The position numbers and the translations under genes are program-made. The notes beneath the pieces were generated by a model that saw only the letters and a list, made by a program, of their open reading frames with translations, was not told the DNA's origin and did not search any database. Shown here in pieces: positions 51,121 to 60,312 of a stretch of 64,000 bases of DNA (its first letter is position 1; every line of letters starts with the position of its first letter). The DNA is from Rhodothermia bacterium (lineage in GTDB: Bacteria; Bacteroidota; Rhodothermia; Balneolales; Balneolaceae), in the NCBI GenBank assembly GCA_030427885.1, contig JAUICM010000002.1, forward strand, positions 601,216 to 665,215, written 5' to 3'.

Positions 51121-54100
51121 CTAACTACTCCACTTATCAGCCAAAGCCTCAGCCTGGTCCATCACCAATTCCATTGCTCTCTTCTGTTTATCGGGAGGGT
51201 ATTTGTAACGTTGAAGAGTTCTTCTAACTAATATTCGTAACCGGGCTCTAACATTCTCCCGCTTCTGCCAGTCAACCGTTGTGGACTTTCGAAGCTTCTC
51301 TGTTATTTCTACTGCAATTTTTTTAAGGATTTCGTCTCCCAATTCGCGAACTGCACTTTCGTTTTCTGAGAGAGCGTAATAAAAAGCTATCTCATCATTG
51401 TTCAGCCCGAGGTTTTTATCCTTCTGGATTTCCTCCCGAAACTCTTTGGCCATTTGAATCAGCTCTTCTATGACCTGAGCCGTTTCAATAGCACGGTTAT
51501 GATATCTTCGAAGAGTTTCGATAAGCCGGTCACTGAACTTCTTTTGCTGTACAATATTGGTATGTGTTCTTGACCGAATCTCGTCTTTCAGTAACTTTTC
51601 CAACAACTCAACTGCGAGATTCTTGTATTTCATTCGGCGGACATCTTCCAAAAACTCATCACTTAATAATCCAATTTCAGGTTTATCAAGCCCAGCCAGG
51701 CTAAATATATCTTCGACCCCTTCTGCCCTTATAGCACTATCAAGAATTTGTTTTAGAACACTGTTCTTTTCCTCCTGACGCCTTTTCTTTTCTACCGATG
51801 AATATTTGTTAATTGCCGATTTTACTGAATTGAAAAATGCTATTTCTTTCTCTAGTTCAATGACTTCATCCAGCGTATTACACAATGAGTGTGCTTTATT
51901 CAGAGCAAGTACCGTATCCAGAAATCTTTTCTTACCGTTCTCAATTCCTAATACATAGTTAGCTGCGGGAACAACCAGTTTATAAGTCTCTGTTTCGTAG
52001 TCTGAGTAATCAAAGCCCTGAAACATACCCCGTAGTATATCCAGTTTCTCGAGTACAATATCATAGGCTTGTTCCGCCTCTAGAGTTGGAGCTCCTTTTC
52101 CATTCGATTCGGTATAAATTTTCAATGCTTTTTTAAGCTCATTGGCGATACCGATATAATCGACCACCAATCCACCTTGCTTATTCTGAAAAACCCGGTT
52201 CACTCTTGCAATCGCCTGCATCAGATTATGTCCTTTCATGGGTTTGTCGATGTACATGGTATGGCAACAGGGTGCATCAAACCCGGTAAGCCACATATCA
52301 CATACGATAACGATCTTAAATTCATCCCCTGGATCTTTAAATCTTTTTTCTAAGCGCTTCTTCGTTTTCTTTGGATAGAGATGAGGCTGCATCTTTTGAA
52401 TGTCTGAGGCAGAACCGGTCATAATAATCTTAATCTCTCCTTTCTCCGGATCTTCATCATGCCACCCGGGTCTGAGTTCTGTAATGGCATTGTACAAATC
52501 CACACAAATCTCCCGGCTCATTCCAACTACGATGGCTTTCCCTTCAATCGATGAAAGTCGCTTTTCAAAATGAGTAACCAAATCTTCAGCTACTTGTTTA
52601 ATTCTGGGTTCGGAACCCACCAGTTTCGCCAGTGTTGACCATTCACTCAGCGTCTTTTCGCGTGTAGTTTCATCTTCGTATTCTTCAATGACATCATCTA
52701 CTTGTCGACTAAGTTCTTCCAGTTCTTCTTTGTTGATGTCCAGCTTCGCCAACCGACTTTCATAATAAATAGGAACGGTTGCTCCATCATCCACAGCATC
52801 CTGGATATCATAAATACTTACATAATCTCCGAACACCGCACGGGTATCCCTGTCTTCTAAGGAAACGGGTGTCCCTGTAAAACCAATAAAGGTAGCATTG
52901 GGAATAGCGTCTCGCATGTGGCGGGCATACCCATAAGTGTAGCGGTTCTGTTTTTTGTTGTAGGTAGGTTTTAATCCATACTGACTGCGATGCGCCTCAT
53001 CGGAAATCAGCACAATATTATGACGGTCGCTTAGAGATGGATGTTCAGCCTCGTCATCAATTAAAGAGAACTTCTGAACCGTAGTAAAAAAGATGCCTCC
53101 CGACTCGCGGGATGAAATCAGTTCCCGCAATTCTTCCCGGCTATCCGCCTGAACCGGTTTTTGTTTTAGTAAATCCTGTGAAGCCGAAAAGGTTTGATAG
53201 AGCTGACCGTCCAGATCATTTCTGTCTGTTACTACTACAATCGTCGGGTTTTTCATTTCCGGTTGTTGTAACAGCTTGCCGGCAAAGCACACCATAGAAA
53301 TACTTTTACCGGAACCCTGGGTATGCCAGACCACCCCACCTTTTTTGGAGCCGGGTTTCACTTCATCCGCATAGGTAGCGCGATGCTCTTCCACCCTATC
53401 CTCATTCGCTTTTGAAGCAACCAGCACCGCGCGTACTGCTTCCCGAACGGCGTGAAACTGATGATACCCCGCAATCTTTTTAATAAGATTATCCCCGTCT
53501 CTTTCGAACAGAATGAAATGCCGGATGTAATCCAAAAAAAGTTCGGGAGTAAAAAAACCTTTGATCAGCGTTTCCAGTTCAAACTCCAGCAAAGGCCGGT
53601 CGTTTTCGTTGGTGATCGCCCGCCACGGCATGTAGCGCTCCGACTGAGCTGTCAGTGAACCGAGCCGAGCCTGATATCCGTCACTGATGATATTGGCAAT
53701 GTTGTAGGTAAACAGATCGGGAATCTGATCCTGGTAGGTTTGAATCTGATTGAAGGCATTCCAGATATCCGTTTCTTCGTTGTCGGGATTTTTTAATTCC
53801 AGTACCGCAAGTGGAATCCCATTAATGAAAACAATAATATCCGGACGTCGAAGCTGATTCTTACCCTGAATGGTATACTGATTAACCGCCAGAAACTGAT
53901 TTTTGGAGGGTTCGTTAAAATCGATGAGCTGAACTATTTCGGGTTCTTTTTTTCCATCCCGTTCCACTTCCACCGATACCCCGTCAATCAGCAGCTGCTG
54001 AAACATATAATTTCTATGAACAGGGATAGGATGATCCAGCGTGCTCAAAATATGAACCACTTCATCCAGTGCTTTTTCGGGGACCGATGGGTTTATCCGA

Positions 54101-54258
54101 ACAAGTGCTTCTTTTAGCCTTGGACCGAGCAGTACTTCGTGATAGTCTTTTCTTAACGGAGTCACTCCATCGGGAGCAATATCCGGCCCGAACACCACCC
54201 TCCATCCGATTTCTCTGAACCAGTCGAGGCCTAATAATTCAAGTTCGTTTTCATTCAT
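51121..54258 (-). CDS. hsdR: type I restriction enzyme, R subunit (system 2)
   Basis: A 1045-residue HsdR of a different lineage from system 1. The nuclease is PDIIVFINGIPLAVLELKNP (ExK near residue 152), the helicase Walker A is WHTQGSGKSISM, the DEAH box is ISDEAHRSQYG and motif VI is DMWLTGFDAPCCHTMY. The C-terminal about 150 residues form the helical DUF3387-type domain (VDWQKRENVRARLRILVRR) that docks on the methylase core. It is the last enzyme gene of the operon, 12 bp after the Fic gene. Confidence 0.95.
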   Translation of the reverse strand: MNENELELLGLDWFREIGWRVVFGPDIAPDGVTPLRKDYHEVLLGPRLKEALVRINPSVPEKALDEVVHILSTLDHPIPVHRNYMFQQLLIDGVSVEVERDGKKEPEIVQLIDFNEPSKNQFLAVNQYTIQGKNQLRRPDIIVFINGIPLAVLELKNPDNEETDIWNAFNQIQTYQDQIPDLFTYNIANIISDGYQARLGSLTAQSERYMPWRAITNENDRPLLEFELETLIKGFFTPELFLDYIRHFILFERDGDNLIKKIAGYHQFHAVREAVRAVLVASKANEDRVEEHRATYADEVKPGSKKGGVVWHTQGSGKSISMVCFAGKLLQQPEMKNPTIVVVTDRNDLDGQLYQTFSASQDLLKQKPVQADSREELRELISSRESGGIFFTTVQKFSLIDDEAEHPSLSDRHNIVLISDEAHRSQYGLKPTYNKKQNRYTYGYARHMRDAIPNATFIGFTGTPVSLEDRDTRAVFGDYVSIYDIQDAVDDGATVPIYYESRLAKLDINKEELEELSRQVDDVIEEYEDETTREKTLSEWSTLAKLVGSEPRIKQVAEDLVTHFEKRLSSIEGKAIVVGMSREICVDLYNAITELRPGWHDEDPEKGEIKIIMTGSASDIQKMQPHLYPKKTKKRLEKRFKDPGDEFKIVIVCDMWLTGFDAPCCHTMYIDKPMKGHNLMQAIARVNRVFQNKQGGLVVDYIGIANELKKALKIYTESNGKGAPTLEAEQAYDIVLEKLDILRGMFQGFDYSDYETETYKLVVPAANYVLGIENGKKRFLDTVLALNKAHSLCNTLDEVIELEKEIAFFNSVKSAINKYSSVEKKRRQEEKNSVLKQILDSAIRAEGVEDIFSLAGLDKPEIGLLSDEFLEDVRRMKYKNLAVELLEKLLKDEIRSRTHTNIVQQKKFSDRLIETLRRYHNRAIETAQVIEELIQMAKEFREEIQKDKNLGLNNDEIAFYYALSENESAVRELGDEILKKIAVEITEKLRKSTTVDWQKRENVRARLRILVRRTLQRYKYPPDKQKRAMELVMDQAEALADKWSS

Positions 54259-54270
54259 CGGTTTATCTTT

Positions 54271-55539
54271 TTAAATGGTCCCCATCGGATATAAATCAGG
54301 GAAATAATGTCCCACCACTTTTCCCGGAATATGAAATCGTATCGGAGCTTTATGAGAATCAGATACCACCAGTTCCTCTTCCAGGAGTTGTTTGATTAAC
54401 GCGGTTGCCGTTCGCTCGCCTAATCCGATTAGCCGGGGCACTTCCCCTCTGGCAATTTCCCCGCGCATCATCACTTCGGTAAGTACATGCTTTGCTTCCA
54501 CTCTCAGTGGCTTTTCGTCAATCAGGGTATTATCCGCCCTGCGATTTACATAGCCTTCAATACGATTATATAAACCATCCAATGCCAGCAGCTTTTTCAT
54601 AAATAAAACCTGATCCGCTGCCACTTCAAAAATGAATCTACTGAATTCGGTTAATGCTTTTTCCGACAGATTTCCTCTTCCGTCATAATCGCCTTTTCGT
54701 TCGCTGTCTGCACTGGCCAGCATTCCTTTATACTCTTCTGCTCTTCGGGCTAATCCTCTGGATAAGGTCCAGAGTCCGTGTGAGTCAATTCCTACCTTTC
54801 GCATAAAGGCATAGGTAAATAAGCGGGTTACCCGACCGTTTCCATCCAGAAAAGGGTGAATCCATGCAAGACGATGATGACTCGCAGCAGCCGTAACCAG
54901 TTTTCTGTGCCCAACTACTGTATCTGAAGTATAGGTCTCTTCAAAGCGTTTCATAAACTCCGGAAGACTCTTCCAGTCCGGAGCCACATGCCTGCCTACC
55001 CGTACATCATGTGTTCTGAGCTCGCCCGGTACCATGGTGATAACTTCCCCGTTATCCGGATTTTTAATGGTTAGGAAATGTTCCGGGACCCGCTCATAAA
55101 ACTCTTTATGAATCCGGCAGATAAAATCAGTGGAGCATACGTTCACATCTTCTCCGGCTTCAAAACGTTTATCAATGAGTTCCTGAACCTCGATGTGAGC
55201 CAGGCTCAGCTTCTGAAGACGTTTCTTTTCTTCATCCTCACTGTAATCCCGCTTTACCGCTTTTTCAATCTCAGCCGGAGTGGTATGTTCTCCTTCAATC
55301 AGATTGGAATAGTAGCTGTTGATATGGCGCAACAACCGGGCGATTTCTTTTTTGGTGACGGGATGCACCATGCCCCCCAGCTCCGCGGCCTCCGCATACA
55401 CCTTCATCGCCAGCGCTACCAGAGCTGGTTGTTCTCGCGGAAACATCGGTTCCATATGGGCCGGACGATCAAACATATTCGATAATTTTTGCGGGTTCTG
55501 TTGCGGGTTATACATATGCATTAAGTGCATACAAACCAT
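54271..55539 (-). CDS. Fic-domain AMP-transferase-like protein
   Basis: This 422-residue Fic protein carries the full active-site motif HPFLDGNGRVTR (HxFxxGNGRxxR) and an N-terminal inhibitory helix of the form S-x3-E-G (SNLIEG), so it is the self-inhibited class II type. It should transfer AMP to a hydroxyl side chain once inhibition is relieved. A C-terminal winged-helix-like part (EVPRLIGLGERTATALIKQL) suggests DNA binding or regulation. The start is either ATG 55539 or ATG 55515 (MYNPQQNPQK). It lies inside the restriction operon between the DUF262 and hsdR genes. Confidence 0.9.
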   Translation of the reverse strand: MVCMHLMHMYNPQQNPQKLSNMFDRPAHMEPMFPREQPALVALAMKVYAEAAELGGMVHPVTKKEIARLLRHINSYYSNLIEGEHTTPAEIEKAVKRDYSEDEEKKRLQKLSLAHIEVQELIDKRFEAGEDVNVCSTDFICRIHKEFYERVPEHFLTIKNPDNGEVITMVPGELRTHDVRVGRHVAPDWKSLPEFMKRFEETYTSDTVVGHRKLVTAAASHHRLAWIHPFLDGNGRVTRLFTYAFMRKVGIDSHGLWTLSRGLARRAEEYKGMLASADSERKGDYDGRGNLSEKALTEFSRFIFEVAADQVLFMKKLLALDGLYNRIEGYVNRRADNTLIDEKPLRVEAKHVLTEVMMRGEIARGEVPRLIGLGERTATALIKQLLEEELVVSDSHKAPIRFHIPGKVVGHYFPDLYPMGTI

Positions 55540-55599
55540 GCTAATATCTGAATATTATACCGATATACAAAGTATATTTTGCGGGTTCTGTTGCGGGTT
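55487..55599. repeat. 23-bp direct repeat around the fic start
   Basis: The 23 bases at 55487-55509 recur exactly at 55577-55599, 90 bp apart. Each contains GCGGGTT twice. On the minus strand both encode NPQQNPQ, one in the Fic N-terminus and one in the leader. It looks like a local duplication and could affect fic expression. Confidence 0.65.
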
Positions 55600-55626
55600 T
55601 ATTTGCTGGTTAATGAACGCCCCGTA

Positions 55627-57705
55627 TTAGTCCACATGTTTCTCAAAAGATTGCCTGATCAAATACATTGCATATTCTAATTGATCCATCTGTGATAAAC
55701 GAAATTCAACATTTCCATTTCCCCATTTCCCGAGGCCAGTTATATCCCGGCAAAGCCCCTTAGGATCATCGATTTGATCGAAATTTAAATTTAATACTAA
55801 AAGAAGTTCGGTCTTGTAAGGAATGATATCCACAAAATTGGTAGAGCTCTTATAAGCGATATAAAGTTTTCTAACCACTTCTCTTACTGATAAATCAATA
55901 TCTAAAATTTGCTCTCTCAAACCTTCGAACAAAAATAGCGATTCTCCCTGTAAGTATGTGTGATCTTCAAGTGTATATTCCTGCTCTTCCTTTGGTTCTT
56001 CCTTCTGGGTAAGCCGAGTTAATTTTTCATCTGAAAGATTTGGAAACATCCAGGTTTCAGCTACTTCTTTTGCCAGTTTTTCAGTTCGTTTTGCGATTTC
56101 CTCACCATTCCAAACCTCTTTAGTGGCAAGCCCCTGGTTTAATCTAATCGGGCTTTCCTTAAATCCACCTTGCATATCTCTTTTCTCAATAAAGGAACGG
56201 TCACTAAGCTCTGAATTGTAGCCCGTTAAAGTCAGATTGCCAAGGGTGTGAAGAAATTTTTCATGAATAACTTCCCAGTTTTCGCCCAGCGACCGTTTCC
56301 AGTCTTCACTCAAATTTTTGTTCTGGGGCATGATATGCTCAATAGTATACTCCCCGATATTAACCCGTTCTTTCCGGTTACGATTCTCAAGTTTATTCAA
56401 CAAATATGCTTTACTTCTGAAATTATAAACATCCCTGACTTCAAGCTCCTGCACAAGCTCATTATCTGTTGGAAAACGGCGATACGTTGTTTTAGTAATA
56501 AATGCTGCTTTTACCGAATCCAGATAATCTGACTTGTCAATACCTCGTGTGAATGTCTGGAATGTCTTATTAAGGCTGTTTGTTGGAATCCCGCATATAG
56601 CTCGCCGGAAAACATAGGACTCTATCAGGCGAAGTATCTGAATGAATTCTTCTTTCAGTAATAATCCTGTTTTATAATCAACATAGGTTTCCAAAATAAG
56701 TGGAAAAGACACCTCTACTCTAAGGGTTTTAATATCCTTAAAGACTTCAAGCAACTCAGTATCCTCTTCCTTCAATAGGGCAAAACTTACGTAGTACCCG
56801 GCATAAGTATGTATTTCTTTAAGAAGCTCTTCGACAGTACCTGACATCTGCTGCTTCACAAATTTTTTAAACTCATCATACACCTGATTCACTTTTGGGA
56901 TTTCTCCTGTCTTGAGGGTCAGGTAATCGCGCATAAAGCTATCGAACAAATACAAGCTGTCATGACCGAATCTAAGCTCCATCGGACGCCAATAATCTTC
57001 ATACAGTCTGTTTTGCTCTTTAAGCTCAAGTCCCATTAACACATAATTGCGAATCAAGTCAGCTTGAGATAGATCTAATCCCGTTGAGTTCAGGCTTTCA
57101 AAAATCAACTGAGGATTGTCGTGTGTCCGGTCAAGGGAAATATCTACCACGATAAGTTTTTGAAGGCCGGCATATATTTTTTCCAGATCATAATTTTCGG
57201 AAATCATTTTCTCATAAAAGAACCGGTAATTATCATACACTCTGGGAGACGGTTTTTCAGGAAGAGGCAGATCTTTCACCAGCCTTTTCAAAGTTTCTTT
57301 ATCTCCCTGAGTAAGCAAAAGCTTGTGATAGAGGTCACCTTCCTCTTCGGAGTTAAACAAATAATAATTCTGCAGCTTTTTGGAGCTTATCCCAATATCC
57401 AGATCTTTTTCTTCTATGACCTTGGCCAAAGCAGAAATCAATAATGACAGTGTCGTTAATCGCTGTTGCCCGTCAATAACAAGTAATTCAGGAACCGCCG
57501 AAGTTTGGTAAAGCCCCTTTTGAATGTATACGACCGAACCTATAAAATGCCCCTGATTTTTTGCATCAGAACCTATTCTGAGGATATCCTCCCATAATTG
57601 AAGGCATTGATGTCTTTTCCAACTATAGGTTCTTTGATATACCGGTATAACAAACTGACGAGTGGCGTTTAGAAATTTGAGTAATGTAGTTTCTCCAGCT
57701 TTCAT
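55627..57705 (-). CDS. DUF262/DUF1524 (GmrSD-like) restriction protein with DUF5655-like tail
   Basis: This 692-residue protein starts with DUF262 (FVIPVYQRTYSWKRHQCLQL and the NTPase-like LVIDGQQRLTTLSLL), then has a DUF1524 HNH-type nuclease (YTIEHIMPQNKNLSEDW ... LHTLGNLTLTGYN) near residues 455-500. It ends with a DUF5655-like domain (TNFVDIIPYKTELLLVLNLN). GmrSD-type proteins cut modified DNA, which would complement the neighbouring type I enzyme that cuts unmodified DNA. It is encoded between the FRG and Fic genes in the hsd operon. Confidence 0.9.
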   Translation of the reverse strand: MKAGETTLLKFLNATRQFVIPVYQRTYSWKRHQCLQLWEDILRIGSDAKNQGHFIGSVVYIQKGLYQTSAVPELLVIDGQQRLTTLSLLISALAKVIEEKDLDIGISSKKLQNYYLFNSEEEGDLYHKLLLTQGDKETLKRLVKDLPLPEKPSPRVYDNYRFFYEKMISENYDLEKIYAGLQKLIVVDISLDRTHDNPQLIFESLNSTGLDLSQADLIRNYVLMGLELKEQNRLYEDYWRPMELRFGHDSLYLFDSFMRDYLTLKTGEIPKVNQVYDEFKKFVKQQMSGTVEELLKEIHTYAGYYVSFALLKEEDTELLEVFKDIKTLRVEVSFPLILETYVDYKTGLLLKEEFIQILRLIESYVFRRAICGIPTNSLNKTFQTFTRGIDKSDYLDSVKAAFITKTTYRRFPTDNELVQELEVRDVYNFRSKAYLLNKLENRNRKERVNIGEYTIEHIMPQNKNLSEDWKRSLGENWEVIHEKFLHTLGNLTLTGYNSELSDRSFIEKRDMQGGFKESPIRLNQGLATKEVWNGEEIAKRTEKLAKEVAETWMFPNLSDEKLTRLTQKEEPKEEQEYTLEDHTYLQGESLFLFEGLREQILDIDLSVREVVRKLYIAYKSSTNFVDIIPYKTELLLVLNLNFDQIDDPKGLCRDITGLGKWGNGNVEFRLSQMDQLEYAMYLIRQSFEKHVD

Positions 57706-57721
57706 AGTTCATTATTTATTT

Positions 57722-58945
57722 TCATTCCTCTTCAGCTTGATCAAATTCTTTTAGCTTCTCAACTATAGAATTTACAAACGTTTCAATGAGAGATTTTGGA
57801 TAGCCATATTTACGAAGTATTACTCTGCTGAAGACTCTTAATTGTGCTTGAACAGAGTCTCTTTTAATCCAATCTGCGAATTGATGTTTTTCAATTTCGG
57901 TGGCTAACTCTTTGGTAATGGATCTGATTCGTCCCGCCTCAACTTGTTTACTTTCTTCAGGCTCCTTGAGTAAGTTTTCGATCAGTTCAGATAATGAATC
58001 CGGAATTTCAATTTCCGTAGCTTCTTCAGCAGTTTTATCCTGCTCTTCTTTTTCTAGTTCTTTTTCAGCCTCCCTTAAATCTTCCTGCTTCTTCAGTTCC
58101 GTGATAATGGCGTTTGAATGTTCTGCCGCTCCTTGAAGATCCGGGAAAAGTGATGCATGATGAACATTCATTCTTCTCAGGTGTTGAATACATTCATCCC
58201 TATCTTCATTAGGGATATAAATTTTGCAAATATATTTAGCGAACTCCCTTTCTTCTTCCTCTTCAGACACATCAATTATTTCCTCATCCTGTAAAGAATT
58301 TATCAGCTGGTTTTCAAGGGTATCCCCGAATTCTGAAAGTGTAAATAACCCCGCCTGATTAACTAATCTTCCGTGGTCATCTTTACGGGGCTCCAATATT
58401 TGAATGGGGTTAGGACTTCCTTCGATGTAAGATTTGTTCAGTACATAAATTGTCCTGTAAGGATTATCCAACTCAGATGTGGAATCCGGCTTTTCAAATG
58501 CGAAGAACAGAGCCACATAAGGAGAATATGTCCAGTCCAATAATGGAGTCATAAGTCCATGGTGTTGCCCAACGGCCCAAAGTTCATCTACTTCCTCGAG
58601 GTCAACCAATGTACGATCTAATATTCTACCCCTTACGGCTTTTCGAAAAAAACTAATTTGCTCTTCAGCAACTTCATTTGATATAATTCCCCTGTGGTCT
58701 AACCGACCTAGAGATGGAGTTAAGGGCCAGTCAAACCTACGGTGTCCTCTATAAACCAATTGTGTTTTATACCGGTTAAAAAAACCTTCTTCTAGGATTT
58801 CTGAAAAATGCCTCCAGCCTTTCACCTTTGTCGTAGGAATCCTTCCGCTTTCATATTCTACAAAAAGCTTAAAATCCGGCCATTCTGGAATATTCTCAAG
58901 ATGTGAATTTTTACGATCCTCAGAATTACTCTTGTCTTCACTCAT
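57722..58945 (-). CDS. FRG-domain protein with HsdR-like C-terminal tail
   Basis: A 407-residue protein. The N-terminal FRG domain shows LVYRGHRRFDWPLTPSLGR and QHHGLMTPLLDWTYSPYVAL followed by a Phe-rich strand; FRG domains are suspected effector or nucleotide-related domains in defence loci. After an acidic coiled linker (about 285-320), residues about 330-407 (FADWIKRDSVQAQLRVFSRV, ILRKYGYPKSLIETFV) resemble the DUF3387 C-terminal domain of the HsdR encoded in the same operon (VDWQKRENVRARLRILVRR). It overlaps the hsdS stop by 4 bp. The tail suggests physical docking to the restriction complex. Confidence 0.85.
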   Translation of the reverse strand: MSEDKSNSEDRKNSHLENIPEWPDFKLFVEYESGRIPTTKVKGWRHFSEILEEGFFNRYKTQLVYRGHRRFDWPLTPSLGRLDHRGIISNEVAEEQISFFRKAVRGRILDRTLVDLEEVDELWAVGQHHGLMTPLLDWTYSPYVALFFAFEKPDSTSELDNPYRTIYVLNKSYIEGSPNPIQILEPRKDDHGRLVNQAGLFTLSEFGDTLENQLINSLQDEEIIDVSEEEEEREFAKYICKIYIPNEDRDECIQHLRRMNVHHASLFPDLQGAAEHSNAIITELKKQEDLREAEKELEKEEQDKTAEEATEIEIPDSLSELIENLLKEPEESKQVEAGRIRSITKELATEIEKHQFADWIKRDSVQAQLRVFSRVILRKYGYPKSLIETFVNSIVEKLKEFDQAEEE

Positions 58946-60312
58946 ACCTCAATCTCCCCGGAAATGAGTTTAGGTAAAAGAGTGTCTCTTACTTTCGATA
59001 GAGTTTCAGTTTCTTTCTCATTTTTTAATCGTATTTCGAAACTTGGCTTAACCAATTCTGAAAATAATTCGAGAATTGCATCATCAGCTTTTAGGAAAGG
59101 TATTGAGTTCATATTTCCTTGATTAATTTTAAGCTGAACCGCTCCTGTTACATAAGGTTTTATATCAACAGTTTTTAAAAAAAGGTAAAGCGTTTCGTCA
59201 GATACTGGACTCAATCCTTTCAAAACATGTGCATGATTATTAACCCAGATCTTTCCGTTGACATACTGAAGTATAGGCTTTCCTTTGTCATCCATTACAC
59301 TTCCGTCTTCGGCCATTAAAACATGTATCCCATCAAATAAAAAATCTTCTACATAATCCATTATAGATGTAGCTCCATAGTATGGGAAACTCCCCTTACG
59401 CTTTTCTCTTTCTCTTCTTGATAGGGGAACTCGTTTTGAGTCGAAGTTTTCTATTACACTTCCAAGATTTACAACCTCCCACCCCCTCGGCACTTCTCCC
59501 AACTCACTATCCACCAGTTCGTCCGGGAAGAGGGAGGCGGTTTGGGCAAGTTGCTGGCGCTGGTCTTCAGTCATGGCTTCCAGCTTTTGATCTAAGGCTG
59601 ACATGGTTTCCTCCCATAACACGGCCCCGTCCGCCGAAACCTTGGTGCAGGAGGAAATGGCCGCCATCGCGGCCAACTCGGAGTCCTGGCCATCTTGTAT
59701 TGCCTGTATCTTTGCACGGACCGGATCAAAATCCACAAACCAGCTTTTGAAGATCGCCTGCGCCATCCCCTCCAGCGTTTCGTTTATCTGCTGGTTAAGC
59801 TGGATTTTTTGGTCGAATACCTTAATCCAGCGTATGACTTTTTCTCTATAATTTTTAGGAGGTAAAAGTATTTCTATTCTCTCTAAGAGCTCTGTGTCAA
59901 GCTTTCCAGCCCCAATTCCAGTTTCGTCTACCATTTGAAGTAACTTTTTTTCATAGCCACGAAGCCAGTAAAAAATATATTCTGAACTTATCTCTCCCTT
60001 GGGGATTAAGGCTTTCACGTCTTGATTGAAAGAAACTGGTCTGGTCGCCAAACAAATTGGGATTCTCTGGTGCAATATACTTCCTCTCACAAGTAATAAA
60101 ACTGTTCCTGCTTCTACCAATTTACCTGAGCTATTAAGTGCTTCTTCTGTAATTCTATTCTCTGAGTCAGAAACAAAGAAATCATACATAGAAGAAGCGC
60201 TAATCCACGGAATATTTCCCTTCCAGTAATTCTTCTTCTTCTTGCTAGGAGTACTACCTGATTTAAGATGGAATAACTCTCCTAATTCTTTCGAATCCCA
60301 CTCAGAGCTCAT
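58942..60312 (-). CDS. hsdS: type I restriction specificity subunit (system 2)
   Basis: A 456-residue HsdS with two different target-recognition domains: the first opens WDSKELGELFHLKSGSTPSK and the second GEVPRGWEVVNLGSVIENFD. The central spacer NETLEGMAQAIFKSWFVDFD is classical, with an Ala-rich insert (ELAAMAAIS). The C-terminus is RDTLLPKLISGEIEV. It overlaps hsdM by 11 bp and the FRG gene by 4 bp. The coding region near 59,500-59,760 is visibly more GC-rich than its ends, as expected if TRDs were exchanged. Confidence 0.95.
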   Translation of the reverse strand: MSSEWDSKELGELFHLKSGSTPSKKKKNYWKGNIPWISASSMYDFFVSDSENRITEEALNSSGKLVEAGTVLLLVRGSILHQRIPICLATRPVSFNQDVKALIPKGEISSEYIFYWLRGYEKKLLQMVDETGIGAGKLDTELLERIEILLPPKNYREKVIRWIKVFDQKIQLNQQINETLEGMAQAIFKSWFVDFDPVRAKIQAIQDGQDSELAAMAAISSCTKVSADGAVLWEETMSALDQKLEAMTEDQRQQLAQTASLFPDELVDSELGEVPRGWEVVNLGSVIENFDSKRVPLSRREREKRKGSFPYYGATSIMDYVEDFLFDGIHVLMAEDGSVMDDKGKPILQYVNGKIWVNNHAHVLKGLSPVSDETLYLFLKTVDIKPYVTGAVQLKINQGNMNSIPFLKADDAILELFSELVKPSFEIRLKNEKETETLSKVRDTLLPKLISGEIEV

